A stretch of 64,000 nt of DNA, taken from Epiperipatus broadwayi (lineage: Eukaryota; Onychophora; Udeonychophora; Euonychophora; Peripatidae). A program made the translations under genes and the position numbers. The notes under the pieces are model-generated. The model made no database searches and had not been told where the DNA came from. It worked only from the letters and a program-made list of their open reading frames with translations. Position 1 is the first letter of the stretch. Every line of letters begins with the position of its first letter. This document shows, in pieces, positions 1 to 11,778 of the stretch. Where the stretch lies: assembly GCA_028023455.1 (NCBI GenBank), contig JAQFVV010006256.1:1426001-1490000 (forward strand), written 5' to 3'.

Positions 1-632
1 AACTTTAACTAATAAAAACGAATAGTATTAATTGTAATCAGGTAGAAAATATTTTATTCCTTTAAATAAATAAAGTTGAAGCTTGCATACATAAATTATT
101 AATTTTAAAAGAGAATATGAAAATCTCATATAGACATATTTCAATATTCACCTCTTGCTCTCAACCCCCCCCCCCATCAAAAAATTTTTAAAAAATTATT
201 TTTTTTTAGTGCACTGATTGATATTTTCTATAATACAAATGTATATCAGATTACAGAACTTGTTATACAAAAGTGATAAATAATATTATTAAAGTTACTT
301 CTTATTTTTAAAAAATTTTCAGTTTTTGGGATACTTTTTTATTAATTAATCATAAAAGTGTTCATTGAATATTAGATTTTAAATATAAACAACAACTGTT
401 AGAAAAATCCATTTGACTAAAATTATTTTCACAGTTTTTATTTTTATAATTTTTAGAATGATTTTATATATATTCCATTGGGAAATTCAATTAAGTTTTC
501 CATTAATTTTTTTTATTTTCAATATTTTCCAATACAAGCTTTATTAATTTATATTATTTTCATTTTAACGAAGACTGATATGTAGTTAATTTGAAAGGGT
601 TATTCCAAAAATAAGAGATTGACATATGTTTC
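1..632. other. AT-rich intergenic DNA, no gene seen
   Basis: No ORF with recognisable content on either strand. It holds an isolated poly-C run near position 167 and many A/T homopolymers. Nothing else is supported. Confidence 0.6.
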
Positions 633-718
633 CATGCTTTTGGCACTCCTCAGAGAGGTGTTAGGGTAGCTTGGACATGAGCTATCCTAGCGCTTCTCTG
701 AGGAGCACCAAAAGCATG
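633..718. repeat. Foldback hairpin element with ~39-bp arms
   Basis: The left arm (633-671, starting CATGCTTTTGG) and right arm (680-718, ending CCAAAAGCATG) are near-perfect reverse complements with a few mismatches and a loop of about 8 bases. The arms are richer in GC than the flanks. There is no coding capacity. It is probably a small MITE or snapback repeat; no target-site duplication was identified, so the class is open. Confidence 0.7.
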
Positions 719-3443
719 AAAGCATTGATGGAGGGGGGGGTCAGATAGAGATATTTTAAATGCTTTCTCTTGCTAAGCATTTATCTCAAAGCTTGTTGAG
801 CAATTAGCAAAGATCTTTGTTTACTTTCTACAAGCTTAAAAAAAGAAGTGGAATCATGTGATTTATGACTTTTTTAGTTGACTGACATATGTTTCTTTTA
901 AAATATACCTATCAGCAAATTTTATTGGTATTTCTCATTTCTTTAAAAAGAATTACATTGAAGCTGCAATTTGCATAAATTCACTTATATATTATCTCCC
1001 CCCCCCAAAAAAAAAAAAACCAAAAAAAAAACAACAACATTAAAATTCACAAATTTAATACATTTAATGATATAGCATCAGCAATTTTTCATTCCAATCA
1101 CAATTATTTACAATGTTTGTTCAGGTTATATTGAAAATGTATATCATTTTACTTTTTTTTCTTTCAAAAGTTTAGTATGGTGCAGAATTTCACATAAAAT
1201 GTTTTCTAAACTTGAAGTTAGAAATTTTTTGAAATATATCTTTCTTAATTTAGTAATTAAACAGAAGTTTGCCTGACAATCTGAAATAGATAACTGTATA
1301 AATTACAAAGTCAGTATGATTTTAAAAACATTAAAACAATTTGAAACATTATGTCTGCCGAAAATGCAGAAAAATAATATTATTCAAAGCATGTTTAATT
1401 GCAATAAAACAACTGATATATGGTTTGAGAAGACTGAAATCTAACATTTAACTGTTCATTTTATTTATATGTAAAAGTGATATGTTTTTTTTAAATTCTC
1501 CCTACTCTTTTGCCATCTTGTGTAAGCTTTACTAACCAATAGATAATAGTTCTTATTAAATCCTTATCCAGTGCTGACTCCTATCCAAATATCTCCAGAC
1601 TAGTTTCTAATCCATGGCTTTAATCAGTGAGGAACTTTTTGGATTTTTTTTTTTTTGAACAGTGCTTTTGGATCGAATGGATAGCAGCAGAAATTGAATT
1701 TGTAATGAATAGCAATATGTATAAGCTAAGATCGTATGATATTTTTTTAAAAAAATAAGGTTTTTAGTATTTTTACTTTTTGAGTGAATGAATGAACATG
1801 CTCAGTAAATATATATTATATACACGTTCAAGTCATTATCAATAACTACATTTTTTTTTTTAATTTTGTTTATACAATAATCTATATGTATTTGCATGTT
1901 GAAAAGTATTCTTATTGCAATCGAAGATTATTTGCAAGCTGTGAATTATTAACCACAATATACAAAGTACTCCGGAGGGGGGGGGGGCTGGAGCAAAATA
2001 TAGCAATAAAATTTATTATTCAATTGAACATTTGCTTGTCTGTTTGTATACCGTTTCCTTTTTTTTTTTTTTTTATAAATTTGCTTTTATGAGATATCCA
2101 GGAACAATTTTTATTGGCATAATCTTTTGAAAACAAAAATAATAACGGTAAACTCCTTTTTCCATGACAAGTTTTTTTCTAAATTAACATTTCATTTCAA
2201 ATATTTCTAATACTATTAGTAATATATAATAATTTGTTGGATTTCAAAAAACAAAGAACTTTAAAGTAGAAACTACTTTAAAATTTAAAGCAAAAATGTC
2301 TTTAAAGCAAATTTGTAATGTCTTTCTTTTCGCAAAAAAAGAGAAAGTACTATCTTTATAAACGATTTCTAGGTATTAACAATTATAACCTTTGTTTCTT
2401 TATGTATGCAAATTTTGAAGGTTAATTTTTATTGCATTTTGATGGAAGGGAGGGAAAATAAATGTTTGATAAAATCATTAAAATAACTTATTTTTACAAG
2501 ATTTTTGAAAAAGAATAGTTAAAAAATTAATATTATTACCTTTATATATATACTATTAAAAAATAAATGGAGGTAACACAAATATATATGTGGGTGCACA
2601 AATCACTTTACACCTCACACATGGAAAGGATTTTTGTACTATTAGGCAGCTAAAAAATCAAAAAATGTCAGCTATGGATAGGAAATTAAAAGAATTAACT
2701 ATTAGTTTTTGATTAAGTAATTATTATAGTATGACAATAAATTTAGTATACGTGAATGTTTTAACTTGTTTTTATTCTTGGTACAGTCTTCGTTTTTTTT
2801 TTTTAACGAAAAAATATATATGCATAAGTTATACGTGTGTGTGTGTGTGCGCGCGCGCGCATCTGTATATGCATTATTCACGATTCCCTTCCTATAGAAT
2901 TTGTACCAGTGATAGAATAATAGTTTTAAGAAGTTAAAGTTTTATGGATTGAAAGTTAACCTAATACTTTCATTGCTAGATGTCACATGACCTTCTAAGC
3001 AACTAACCATTTAATTAATTTGCTTACCATTCACAATTAAGAAATTTTGATGGACACTTTGATATTTTCAACAAACCTGATTTTCAATACTGTGCATGCG
3101 CTTGAATATTTCATTGTTGGGATACATTTATTTGAAAACTCTTCCTTAAGCAATTTTCCTGGAAATTATACTGTAATTACAAATAATAAAAATCTAACTG
3201 ATAAAATAAATTTAAAATAGAATTTGGGGATTATTTTTAAAAAATTAATGGAAACTGCAGTGCAAGCAATAACTTCCATTCTGTCGCTGGATTTACATTT
3301 GAGATAATCAGTAAAATGGTAGTCAGGTAAAAGTGAAAAAATATACATAATGAAGAAGATAAAAGATATATAGAAAGATAGAGAAATTAAAAAGTTAATA
3401 TTTCTATCTTTTATTTCTTTAATGTATTGACTTTTATATGATT
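719..3443. other. AT-rich intergenic DNA with homopolymer runs
   Basis: No recognisable gene. Poly-G or poly-C runs lie near 732, 1000 and 1978. Short ORFs around 1.9, 2.7 and 3.2 kb read through low-complexity T-rich or GT-rich sequence and look like chance frames. Confidence 0.6.
2834..2860. repeat. (GT)n(GC)n alternating purine-pyrimidine tract
   Basis: About 27 bp of strict CG/TG/GC alternation, (GT)7 running into (GC)6, inside AT-rich DNA. This composition is the classic one for left-handed Z-DNA. No gene sits next to it. Confidence 0.8.
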
Positions 3444-3609
3444 CCTAAAATAGAAATGATAATAATAAAACATATGGCTTTATTGTTCAGAAGTTCATAA
3501 GAAGTTCGAGCATCAGACCTGCGAGCACCGGAATGATCCTGGGACCTTCCAATCCCAAGTCAGACACCCTACCAACTATACCAAACTTTGCAGGACCTAA
3601 AATAGAAAT
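3444..3609 (-). mobile_element. tRNA-Pro-like SINE flanked by a 14-bp TSD
   Basis: The direct repeat CCTAAAATAGAAAT occurs at 3444-3457 and 3596-3609. Between them, on the minus strand, is a ~75-nt tRNA-like head: a 7-bp acceptor-like pairing with one mismatch (CCTGCAA against TCGCAGG), an A-box-like TGGTATAGTTGG, a TGG anticodon-like triplet in a TTGGG context, and a degenerate B box (GGATCATTCC). After the head come ~60 nt of unrelated sequence ending in an AATAAA-containing A/T-rich tail with ATTATTATC. That order of head, body, tail and duplication is typical of LINE-mobilised SINEs. The Pro assignment is by anticodon and general resemblance only. Confidence 0.75.
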
Positions 3610-3929
3610 AAGAAACTTTTAAATATATGGGGGGGGGGGAGTCAAGTATGAAAGATTAAATAAGTTATGTAATAATGACTGAGGAGGTTGGGATGAAAAG
3701 TAATGAAGTCAGGGAGTTAATTAAATTCCTGAAGAATCTTTGAAATATGTGAACGGAATGTGTTTCAGAGAATTAGTTGATGTTTGTAAGACAACTGGTG
3801 ACTATGGAGATTATTTTTCAATAAGAAACAGATTAGTGCTATGAAATGTGAGAATTGTAGAATAACAAGTTTAATCTTTAATATAGCTAAGACATTATTA
3901 AAAATTTTCAGCAGTTTGGATTTTAAAAG

Positions 3930-4240
3930 GTGAAAAGATAGAAGATGCTTTCATTGGGAAGATATGGTTGAGGCTAGAATACAATGGAGGGCTACAGTTA
4001 GACAAGATTTTAATGTTTTTCAGAAAGAAAAGTTTACTGCAGTTAATTGAATGACCACAAAATATCAAATAAATCCAATAATGAACCAACATGTTCTGTA
4101 TGTGTTTGCATTCGTTTCACAGATTGTTTTGCTTCACAAAATTCATTTCTAGAGCATTATTATTATTATTATTTTTTTTCTTCTTCTTTGAGTTTGAATG
4201 ATCATACTTGTTTGCAAATGAATATTGCTACTGATGATGT
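3930..4240 (+). pseudogene. Decayed 3' end of a LINE ORF2
   Basis: One plus-strand frame reads WEDMVEARIQWRATVRQ. This resembles the Trp-rich stretch (W-x-x-x-A-x-x-R-x-x-W-R) near the C-terminus of many RTE/CR1/Jockey-type LINE polymerases. A second frame just downstream has a Cys-x2-Cys...His arrangement (CSVCVC...FLEH) like the zinc-finger tail that follows it in those LINEs. A TAT-repeat expansion and frameshifts have destroyed the ORF. It is distinct from the minus-strand LINE at 5-9 kb. Confidence 0.5.
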
Positions 4241-4335
4241 ATAATAATAACAATATGCATGGAGTTGAACTATATTTAATTTTTTTTACATTGTTAAATT
4301 TATATAATTATACATTTATTTTTTATTTTAAAAAT

Positions 4336-4390
4336 AAATATACTCATTTATTTTATTTTAAAAATATACTCATTTATTTTATTTTAAAAA
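4336..4390. repeat. 26-bp minisatellite, about 2 copies
   Basis: A unit beginning TACTCATTTATTTTATTTTA repeats head to tail about twice, with a degenerate partial copy upstream from 4312. Confidence 0.7.
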
Positions 4391-5087
4391 TAAAATAATC
4401 AGAATTCTAAAATCAAGCATAAATAATTAATAAATAAGTAATTATTGACTTAAATTATTTTATTTACTTATTATATCTGTAAATAATATTTTATTTAAAT
4501 CGTATGTTATTATTAAATCAGTAATGACTGGAAGGTTGCTATTTTTCCACATGCACCTTACTATTATTTTCAGACAGCCAATAGCTGTTAAAACAGCGGC
4601 CTGAAAGACAGAATTTGTTTATGCCCTACAATTAATGTCTATGTTTATGAATAATTTAATGTAGTTAAACTACATGTTTATGGAATTCAATGTTGGTAAT
4701 AATTTGTATATTTGTAAACGGAAAAGTTATCTAAATATTTTTCTGTTTTATTTATTTATTATTATTTTACAAGCAATTTAAGTTATAGAGTTTTAAGAAT
4801 AGTTTTCAAACTGTAGAATTTAAAGTTAATTGAAAGTAAGATTTGAGTGTTCAAATTGTTTCTGGGTAGCAATCATCAAGAATAATCTTATGTGGGAAGC
4901 CTGCAGTTAATCAACAGCCTCTATAGGTATTATATCAATTTTAGAATGATAGTGAACTAGAAGTATGCTTGGGATCAGTTTCTTTACTATTTCTTAATAT
5001 GTATTATGCATCATCCATCAAAAATCAGTGGAATGAAAATCAGTTAGAAGTTGCATAGAATTATTTTTTAATTTAAATTGAAAACGA
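4391..5087. other. AT-rich intergenic DNA, no gene seen
   Basis: Nothing supportable on either strand between the LINE 3' remnant and the minus-strand LINE. Confidence 0.5.
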
Positions 5088-5216
5088 AACATTTTTTTTA
5101 TTTATAAATAATTTTATTGAAAAACCATATGTAATAATGATACAATTGTAAATCAGAAATAATAGTTATCCATGTTAGTCAGGCAACCAAATGTTCTGAT
5201 GTGGTTACTGGTGTTG

Positions 5217-6390
5217 TTAATCCAGCTTAATCAGGCTCCACGTGTTGTCAAATAAAAATCTGGAAGAGATTATTCTGTCCTTATGGCAAAATTCATTTAG
5301 CTTGGAAATGAATGTGTCTTCAAGCTTGGGATGAGGAAAGGTAAACTTGTTGCGACATCTGGCCATCCAGATGGCATAAGTGAGAAAGATTGAGAGTCTT
5401 GTGGTGACATAATCCCTGGACAGGAAGCAGCATTTAATATTTAAGATTTTGTTCAGGGAAATGTGGTAGTGGTAAGTAATGAAAGTTCTGATTTTGTCAT
5501 ATGCTGGGCAATCATTTATCATATGATCAAAGGTTTCACAGGTTCTATGGCAGTTGTAACACGTAGGATCTATATTCTTGAGGAATCTCCTGTAGTGCAG
5601 GAACCAGTTTGTCTGGAGTGAATTCAGGTTGATTTTTACGAGAAAGTCCAGGAACCTTGACTCCAGCTTGAGATGCTTGAAAAACCTGGTGACCACGTGA
5701 TTGTTACCACCAAGGAAAGGAATGGTAGAGTTTTGTGTGAGAAATAGCAGGCCATGAGCATCCCAAATGGAGATTTTTGTCTGAATACTAGGGTAGAGTG
5801 GCCATTGTGAGCGAAAAGGTAGTCAAGTATCTGATTTAGCCAGCTTATCTTTGAAGGTGGAGGTCTGTCTGATGGAATGACTGGTTGTTCCGCTACAATC
5901 TGGGGAAATTTCTTTTGTAGGATGTGGATCAGAGAGTGGCACTTTTGGTAATATATAGAAAATGTTGCATGCAACGACATACCATTATTTTTACTATGTC
6001 GCTGCATGCATTCAATTCCTATGGCCGCTGTTTTACCATTCCACAACAGCCGTGCACAGATTCAGTTGATTTTTGTATTGAAAGTCTTTGTCATGTTAAT
6101 TATGGGTAGATAGTAGCTAATCTTTGCCATTACCTTGATATTGAGGAGAGAGATGTTCCCTTGCAGTGATAAATAAACCTTGGCAAGGTTTTTAACTGTG
6201 TTGGTGGCGGCTTCAATGATGGAATTCTGTATTTGTATCGACATGGCTTGCGGTGACTTGTATATGGGAAACCCCAAAAAGTTTTGGGGGTCTGCTGAGA
6301 AAGGCGATGATATCTTCTTGCCGGTGTTGATTTTCCAGGCTGATGACTTGTTGAGGTTGAAGGAAAGTTTGGAGGATTCAGAAAATTTTT
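5217..6390 (-). pseudogene. LINE ORF2 C-terminal region with Cys/His motif
   Basis: At least two frames are needed to read from the RT thumb (NLNKSSAW, then FPIYKSP) to the C-terminus. The last open frame (5696-5217, 159 aa) contains a C-x2-C-x8-H-x4-C motif (CYNCHRTCETFDHMINDC) about 60 residues in, like the C-terminal zinc-knuckle-like motif of many LINE polymerases. It ends with a Trp/Arg-rich tail. Confidence 0.8.
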
Positions 6391-7260
6391 TTGATTATTT
6401 GTATGAGAGGTTTTAGATATTTTTGGGAGGGTAAGGTGACAAGGATATCATCCATGTAGGCAAATGCTTTACAGTGTTTCTTCAGCTGGGGTATATAGAT
6501 TCCTGGAAGTTCTGCCTCAATATGTTTAAGAAGGGGGTTTAAGTAGAGTATAAATAGGAGACCGCTAAGTGGAGATCCTTGGGGTATGGATTTTGAAGGA
6601 ATAAAACCATCTGTAAAGAAACCATTAAGGGAAATGTGGACCAATCTTTTGTTTAGTAGATTGTCCAATATCTGAATGATTTGAGTAGGAATGTCTAGTG
6701 CTGAGAGGCAATTGAGCAGGATGTTGACATCTACTGAATCAAATGCTTCAGAGATGTCTAGCTGAATGGCAATGGGTTTGTATAGATTCTTGGATCTGAT
6801 ATGATCACAGAGAATTTTTACCTCCCCGATTGCAGAGAGTGTGGATGAGCCCTTCTTTGCGAATTGCAACTGGGATATGTTGTCCAGAATAACATCTTGT
6901 ATTTTCTCCTTGATCACACCTTCAATGACCTTTAACAGAATTGGGGTCATGGAGATTGGTCTTATGCTAGATAGAGCAGATGCATCCCAGTTTTTCTTAA
7001 GAAAGGGGACCATCGCTATGGGCTAAAGTTTGGGAATGATTTTTTTGCTGTTTGCAAGATGGTTAATTAGTTTTAATACTATGGGAGCTGTGAAATTCTC
7101 AAGGTGCGTAAGTATGAACTTTGGACTGCCGTGTAGTCCTGGATGGACATTGGAAGGTAGGGCAGCCAAGCGGTTTTTGATGTTTGATATTGTTATTCCA
7201 TGTTCATTGTTTTGTGATGTCTCATGCCACTGATTTGTGGGGTAGGTAACAGAGTTGATA
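6378..7260 (-). pseudogene. LINE ORF2 reverse transcriptase domain, broken
   Basis: The RT blocks are clear: RPISMTPILLKVIEGVI, QFAKKGSSTLSAI, LDISEAFDSVD (motif A with its catalytic Asp), IPQGSPLSGLLFILYLNPLL (motif B) and FAYMDDILVT (motif C, YMDD). The upstream part (down from ~7260) reads in the same general frame but holds a TAG near 7022 just before the conserved block. The downstream thumb shifts frame near 6385. The catalytic Asp residues are intact, so death came from frame damage rather than loss of the active site. Confidence 0.9.
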
Positions 7261-7348
7261 GGCGGTTTTTGAAATATGACTCTATTTGAATAAGCATTTG
7301 GTTTCCGGAGGTATGGCTACCACCAATGAGAAGGGACAAAGGAGTTTT

Positions 7349-8418
7349 TTATTTCTTCCTTGCCCCCAGAGCCCATCTAATATAGCCACATGTCCAGCAG
7401 TGTTGGCCAGGTAAGTATAATGTAGCATTCTTTGTTGCTATTATTTCAGCAATCACAGCTTGTTTCTGCTTGTACTGTGTTTTAAGTAATAGGAGGTTGT
7501 CTATAGTACCATCACTTGAGAAATTTTTAATCCTATGGTGAAGCAAATCAAGCTCATTCATAAGGGTTGTTGACCCTTTATGTTTTTCGGTGTGCTGTAT
7601 GATTATGGTTTGGAGGATGCCTGTGAAGGCGAACCAGGCTTCCTCAGGATTTATGTTAAGAATGTCAATTTTTTCAAAGAGTATGTAGGCATCTGAGAAG
7701 ACAGCTTCCATGGCAGCAGCTTTAGTTATAATTCTGATTGTTTTATTGTAGTCTATGGGAGTGTAGGAGTCCAGATCTAGAGACGCTATCAGGGCAAGAT
7801 GGTCTGAGAAGGGAACGGGTTGAAGCTTGGCTTACAAACCATAGTGCAGCTCTGAGGTGTAAAACATTAGGTCAATCAGTGTTCTAGAGCTCTTCATATA
7901 GAATGAGTATGCATCCGCAGGGAAGAAACCTCTGCCATTTATAAAACCCCTGGCTAAGAGATGGAGGTATTTCCATGTGAACACATCATATTGCAGGTTG
8001 AAGTCCCCCAAGAGGATTGTAGGGCCTGTGTTGTTTGCAGTGATGAGATTTATGGTGTGTATTATTCTACAATAAGTCAATGGGTTGTTCTGGCAGTATA
8101 CGTATATTGCAATGAATTCACTAGATTGGTATATAAGCTTGATTGCAATGAGATTGGCATCATGGTAAAGCACTTTATAGGAAGAAGGATGATTCCTACC
8201 CCTCCAGCAGCTGATGTATTAGTAGACAGAAGAGTGAAGCCCAGTTTTGAAAGTTCGAGAAATATGTGAGGGTTAGAGTTTAGGTGATATTTGGTCTCTC
8301 CTAAGAATAAAATATGAGGAGATGTAAGGTGGAAAAAATGCCTAATCGCATATAAATGGTCAGTAGAATTAATTCCCCTGATGTTAAGACCAATGATTTG
8401 GCACTTGATCCTATCCAT
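7349..8418 (-). pseudogene. LINE ORF2 N-terminal part: AP endonuclease, broken
   Basis: It starts at the ATG in ATGGATAG (8418). Endonuclease motifs appear in order: IIGLNIRGI (N-terminal strand), FLGETK (catalytic Glu), then after a frameshift near 8175, LLGDFN (the GDxN motif) and SRTLIDLMFYTSE. An in-frame TAA follows at about 7832, and then FSDHLAL (the SDH catalytic motif). All major motifs of the exonuclease-endonuclease-phosphatase fold are therefore still readable across two frames. The stretch below 7711 is the linker to the RT and ends at another TAA (7349). Confidence 0.85.
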
Positions 8419-9250
8419 AAAGATTATTGCTGCTTGGTTTTACCGCCAGTGGAATCTTTGATTGAAGGTTGTAATTGTCCTTGTGATCACTGAATTTCTG
8501 ATCTGGCAAGGATGGCCTGTGGAAATCAGCTCGAAAGAGCTCAGTTACATTGTGTGATTCATGACTAAGAGAGTTTTTTGGTGTGCTTTGTACCTTCCTC
8601 TTGTTTTTTTCCAGAATAGAATTTACACTGTAGAGAAAGGAGAACTTTAGGTAGTTTGGCTCAGAAGCAGGAGATAGGTGTGAGTCCTCTTCTTCAGAGT
8701 AGGCCTTTGAAAGTTTGGCAGATTTTTGTTTATTATTAGCATTAGGGGGTAGGTTGAAATCCATGTCTGAGTCATAGTCAGAGATGGGTGGTGAAGATCT
8801 ATTTTTTGTAGGTTTGGGAGCTTTCATATGGGATGAATTCAGATAGGATATTGATAGTTTCGATGTGTCCATTATAGATTTAGTGTTAGAAACCGCTGGT
8901 TTTGATCTTAGAGCTCTTGGGGTTCCGAGTGCATTGTTATGGTCTTGATGGTCTATGCTGAGAGGTGCATCATCTGTATCGTCAGAAGAGATTGTTAGAT
9001 TTTTGCGTCTAGAGGCATTATTTGGTTCTTTTGATTTTGAGTTTTTTGGTAAGTTGTCTAGTTTCTGTGAGTTATATCTGGGCTTGGAGCCATTTGGGTT
9101 TTGATATGCTATTTGTATCTGTTTGCTGTTATTGGATGGTTTTCCCTTGGGTTTATTAGGATTCATAAGGTCTTTGGTGTTGGTGACTCTACTGTAGGAT
9201 TGGACTTCAGCTTCAGTAGTATGCAGGCCTGGAGTGTTTGTGGTTGGCAT
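8411..9250 (-). CDS. LINE ORF1 protein (279 aa, intact frame)
   Basis: A Ser/Asn/Lys/Pro-rich, largely low-complexity protein with no recognisable RRM, coiled coil or zinc knuckle. Acidic clusters occur around residues 90 and 160-190 (SSDDTDD, SDYDSDMD, SEEEDS). By its place upstream of ORF2 it should be the element's nucleic-acid-binding or RNP protein. The frame stays open upstream of the ATG to a TAA near 9311, so the true N-terminus may be missing. It ends in TATGGATAG, inside which the ORF2 ATG lies (an 8-nt ATGGATAG overlap). That layout suggests ORF2 was translated by termination-reinitiation. It is a relic, not a host gene. Confidence 0.7.
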   Translation of the reverse strand: MPTTNTPGLHTTEAEVQSYSRVTNTKDLMNPNKPKGKPSNNSKQIQIAYQNPNGSKPRYNSQKLDNLPKNSKSKEPNNASRRKNLTISSDDTDDAPLSIDHQDHNNALGTPRALRSKPAVSNTKSIMDTSKLSISYLNSSHMKAPKPTKNRSSPPISDYDSDMDFNLPPNANNKQKSAKLSKAYSEEEDSHLSPASEPNYLKFSFLYSVNSILEKNKRKVQSTPKNSLSHESHNVTELFRADFHRPSLPDQKFSDHKDNYNLQSKIPLAVKPSSNNLYG

Positions 9251-9965
9251 TTCATTATGTGTGACATTAGCAGGTGTGAGTGTATGAGGTGCTTTACATT
9301 TGTGAACATTTTTTTAAAATAGACTTTGAACTACAAATATGGAAAACTTCTATGGAGAAATAATTAATAGTGAGAATTTTGTCATTTATCTTGAATTCTG
9401 AATACTGTAAAATAAACTTATACTAGAAAAAAAATGAAAGCCAGAAAAGAGAACTCTTGTAATTAGTTATCCATTCATGCAAGTATTATTATTTAGCAAA
9501 TGCATATACAAAATTGTTTTATAACCTGGGTAAGATATGAGTTCTTTATTTCCTATTCTATATTTATTATTTTTATTTTGTAATTACAATTAATATTTAT
9601 GCTGATTTTTGATTACTACTTTTCTCAAACAATTTTACTTCAATTATTTATATTTTGGTAAAGTGAGTTTGAATCAAAGTATCATTTCCATTATAGATTT
9701 ATTTAATTTTTACTAGTTTAGATCCTCTTAATAATGTATGATCTTATTCAACTAATCTAATCGAAGTTAGTTATTAGATTATAACCTGTTTTTGCAAAGA
9801 TATTATATTCTTGTCTGTTTATTAATAAAATATTTTTGTAGTTAATTTAATATTAGTTCTTTGCTCTTATTGATTATATCAATGATAACTGTAATCTCAT
9901 ATTCTTATGCGGTATTTAGAAACCAGGATTAGTATATATATATGTGTGGGTGGGTGTGCTTAATT

Positions 9966-10010
9966 AGTCAGAATGCATATAGTTAGAATTCATATAGTTA
10001 GAATGCATAT
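9966..10010. repeat. 15-bp minisatellite, 3 copies
   Basis: Three adjacent units with the pattern AGTYAGAATKCATAT differ at only two positions and abut a (TG)n-like tract upstream. Confidence 0.85.
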
Positions 10011-10437
10011 CACATAATAAACTTTCTAGAGTTGGAACACACATTACAAACTTATTTCTATATAAATAAAACTTATGATAATAATTATAAAAGCTAGGCA
10101 TTATCTCTCATGTAAATGGAAATACAAACCAACTGCTTGTCCAATCATATATATATTTTTCACCCAAGGTTAAGCTTGATGATTGAGTCCAGGATAGAAT
10201 CACCATATATATTTTCAGTTATATAAATTGATTTCCAGCATCAAGCATTGTCATCATCACTTCATACTACATAGCTTTATATATAGTACTTTATATAAAT
10301 TGGACTTTTCAATATATAAGTTTTGAACACATTATTTTTTTTTGCATAATTTGATATCCTAATGAGAAAATAAAGCACAGTACATCAATTGTCATTACAG
10401 TACATATGAAACTGTGCTAGTAAATCTATTAGTCAAT

Positions 10438-10482
10438 TACACACACACACAGACACACACACACACACATATATATATATAA
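10438..10482. repeat. (AC)n-(AT)n microsatellite
   Basis: An AC dinucleotide run with one AG interruption passes directly into an AT run. Confidence 0.9.
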
Positions 10483-11309
10483 TCTTGTGGTTAATTATTT
10501 GAAATGTCTTTTGGCATTTTAACTACTTAATTCCAGATTAGCCCAGTAATTGAATTAAATTAATGAAAATTATTTTTTACTTTATTGAGCCAAGAATCAT
10601 TCCAGGAACTTTTGCTTGCAAGTTCTTAATACTACCATTGCACTGAGCCCAAGTTTTCTTATAATTTGGTTTGCCTGAAAGTCAGCAAGTTGTTGTAGAT
10701 TTTCTTTATAATACACAATTATGAGATAACTCGTGTAATTATTTATTTATTTACTTATTTATATTTTAGTGAAAATAACTTTTTGAGTTTTAAATAAAGA
10801 ATATATATATAATAAATTGGGTTTTAGACAAAATAAAATACTTGATCCAGTTAATTATCCAGGAAGAATTCTTTTTTTTTATTTTTAAAAATATTCATTG
10901 ATAGTCATTATTTTAACCAATATGCTTTAAATAAAAAACTAAATAATTCATTTATTGATTTTCCCCCCCTCTCATGCACTAATGATTTTTAAAATACAAA
11001 TATTGGTACATGTTATATTACATTTTTTTTAACTGATAACAGTTAATTCAATTTCAAATAGATAACTTGGTTGGTGAAATCTTTATATAAGTCCATTATA
11101 AGTTATAGTACAATTTTATTAAATTCACATATGACATTTATATGATAATAATGACATTTTGAGCAAATGAAAAGATTATTTTGATAATCTTTTGAATAAT
11201 GATACAAGAAATGAGTTGATGGTTTTTAATCATATATTCATCCTACTTATTCATTTAGATTTGAATAAAGATATATCTATTTTAGTGAAGTTAAATTACT
11301 CTTTGTATT

Positions 11310-11778
11310 CTTAAAGAATAAAAAAGCTGCAGGTCTTAATGAAATACCTGAAAAAGTTTTAATATTTGATGGTATTATGTAAACTTAAAAATACTGGAAA
11401 TAATTTAGAAATATATGAATTTATAAAGTTATGTCACATGATTGTAAAGATGATTCTATTATTTCAATTTATAAAAACAAGGAGTATAAGATAAAATTAG
11501 TTTTTGTTATGCAGTACAGTGAAGATACTTCCAAGAAAGTTTATTGAATAAATTGCTTCCTGTTGTAGATGATAGATAGAATCATGAAGCAGTGTAAATT
11601 TGATTTTGTTATTTGGAAAATCCATGAAATATGTAAGAAGAGAAGTTGTAATTTATATATTGCTTTTATTGATTTGATAAAACATTTACTCAATTTAAAC
11701 AGATTTATGACAATGTTTGAAATTTATTTGTTGTCCACCAAAATTTATAAATATTATATACACATATTTTATAAATGA
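11310..11778 (+). pseudogene. Decayed reverse transcriptase fragment of another LINE
   Basis: Several frames together recall LINE RT blocks: KKAAGLNEIP (compare K-A-x-G-x-D-x-I-P), DCKDDSIISIYKNK (compare W-K-x-A-x-I-x-x-I-Y-K), then an uninterrupted stretch from 11569 with DRIMKQCKFDFV and LYIAFIDLIKHLLNLNR (the motif A region; the usual A-F-D after L-x-K is lost). There are many stops and shifts. It is older than, and different from, the LINE at 5-9 kb, whose motif A reads differently. It may belong with the 3' remnant at 3930-4240. Confidence 0.6.

Larger units (their letters stand above)
5088..9315 (-). mobile_element. APE-type non-LTR retrotransposon (LINE), near full length
   Basis: The element reads right to left: ORF1 (from about 9309), then ORF2 with an AP-endonuclease, reverse transcriptase and C-terminal Cys/His motif (stop at 5217), then ~120 nt of 3' UTR and a poly-T on the plus strand at 5092-5099. 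That poly-T, with a TTTATT next to it (AATAAA on the minus strand), marks the 3' tail. A candidate duplication, AACATTTTTTT, occurs at 5088-5098 and 9306-9315. ORF1's frame is open for ~20 codons upstream of its first ATG, so the 5' end is probably truncated. The clade is not assigned from sequence alone. Several stops and frameshifts in ORF2 show it is dead. Confidence 0.85.
9316..11309. other. AT-rich intergenic DNA with simple repeats
   Basis: No gene is recognised. Apart from the short tandem repeats listed separately, I see only AT-rich sequence. Confidence 0.55.
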
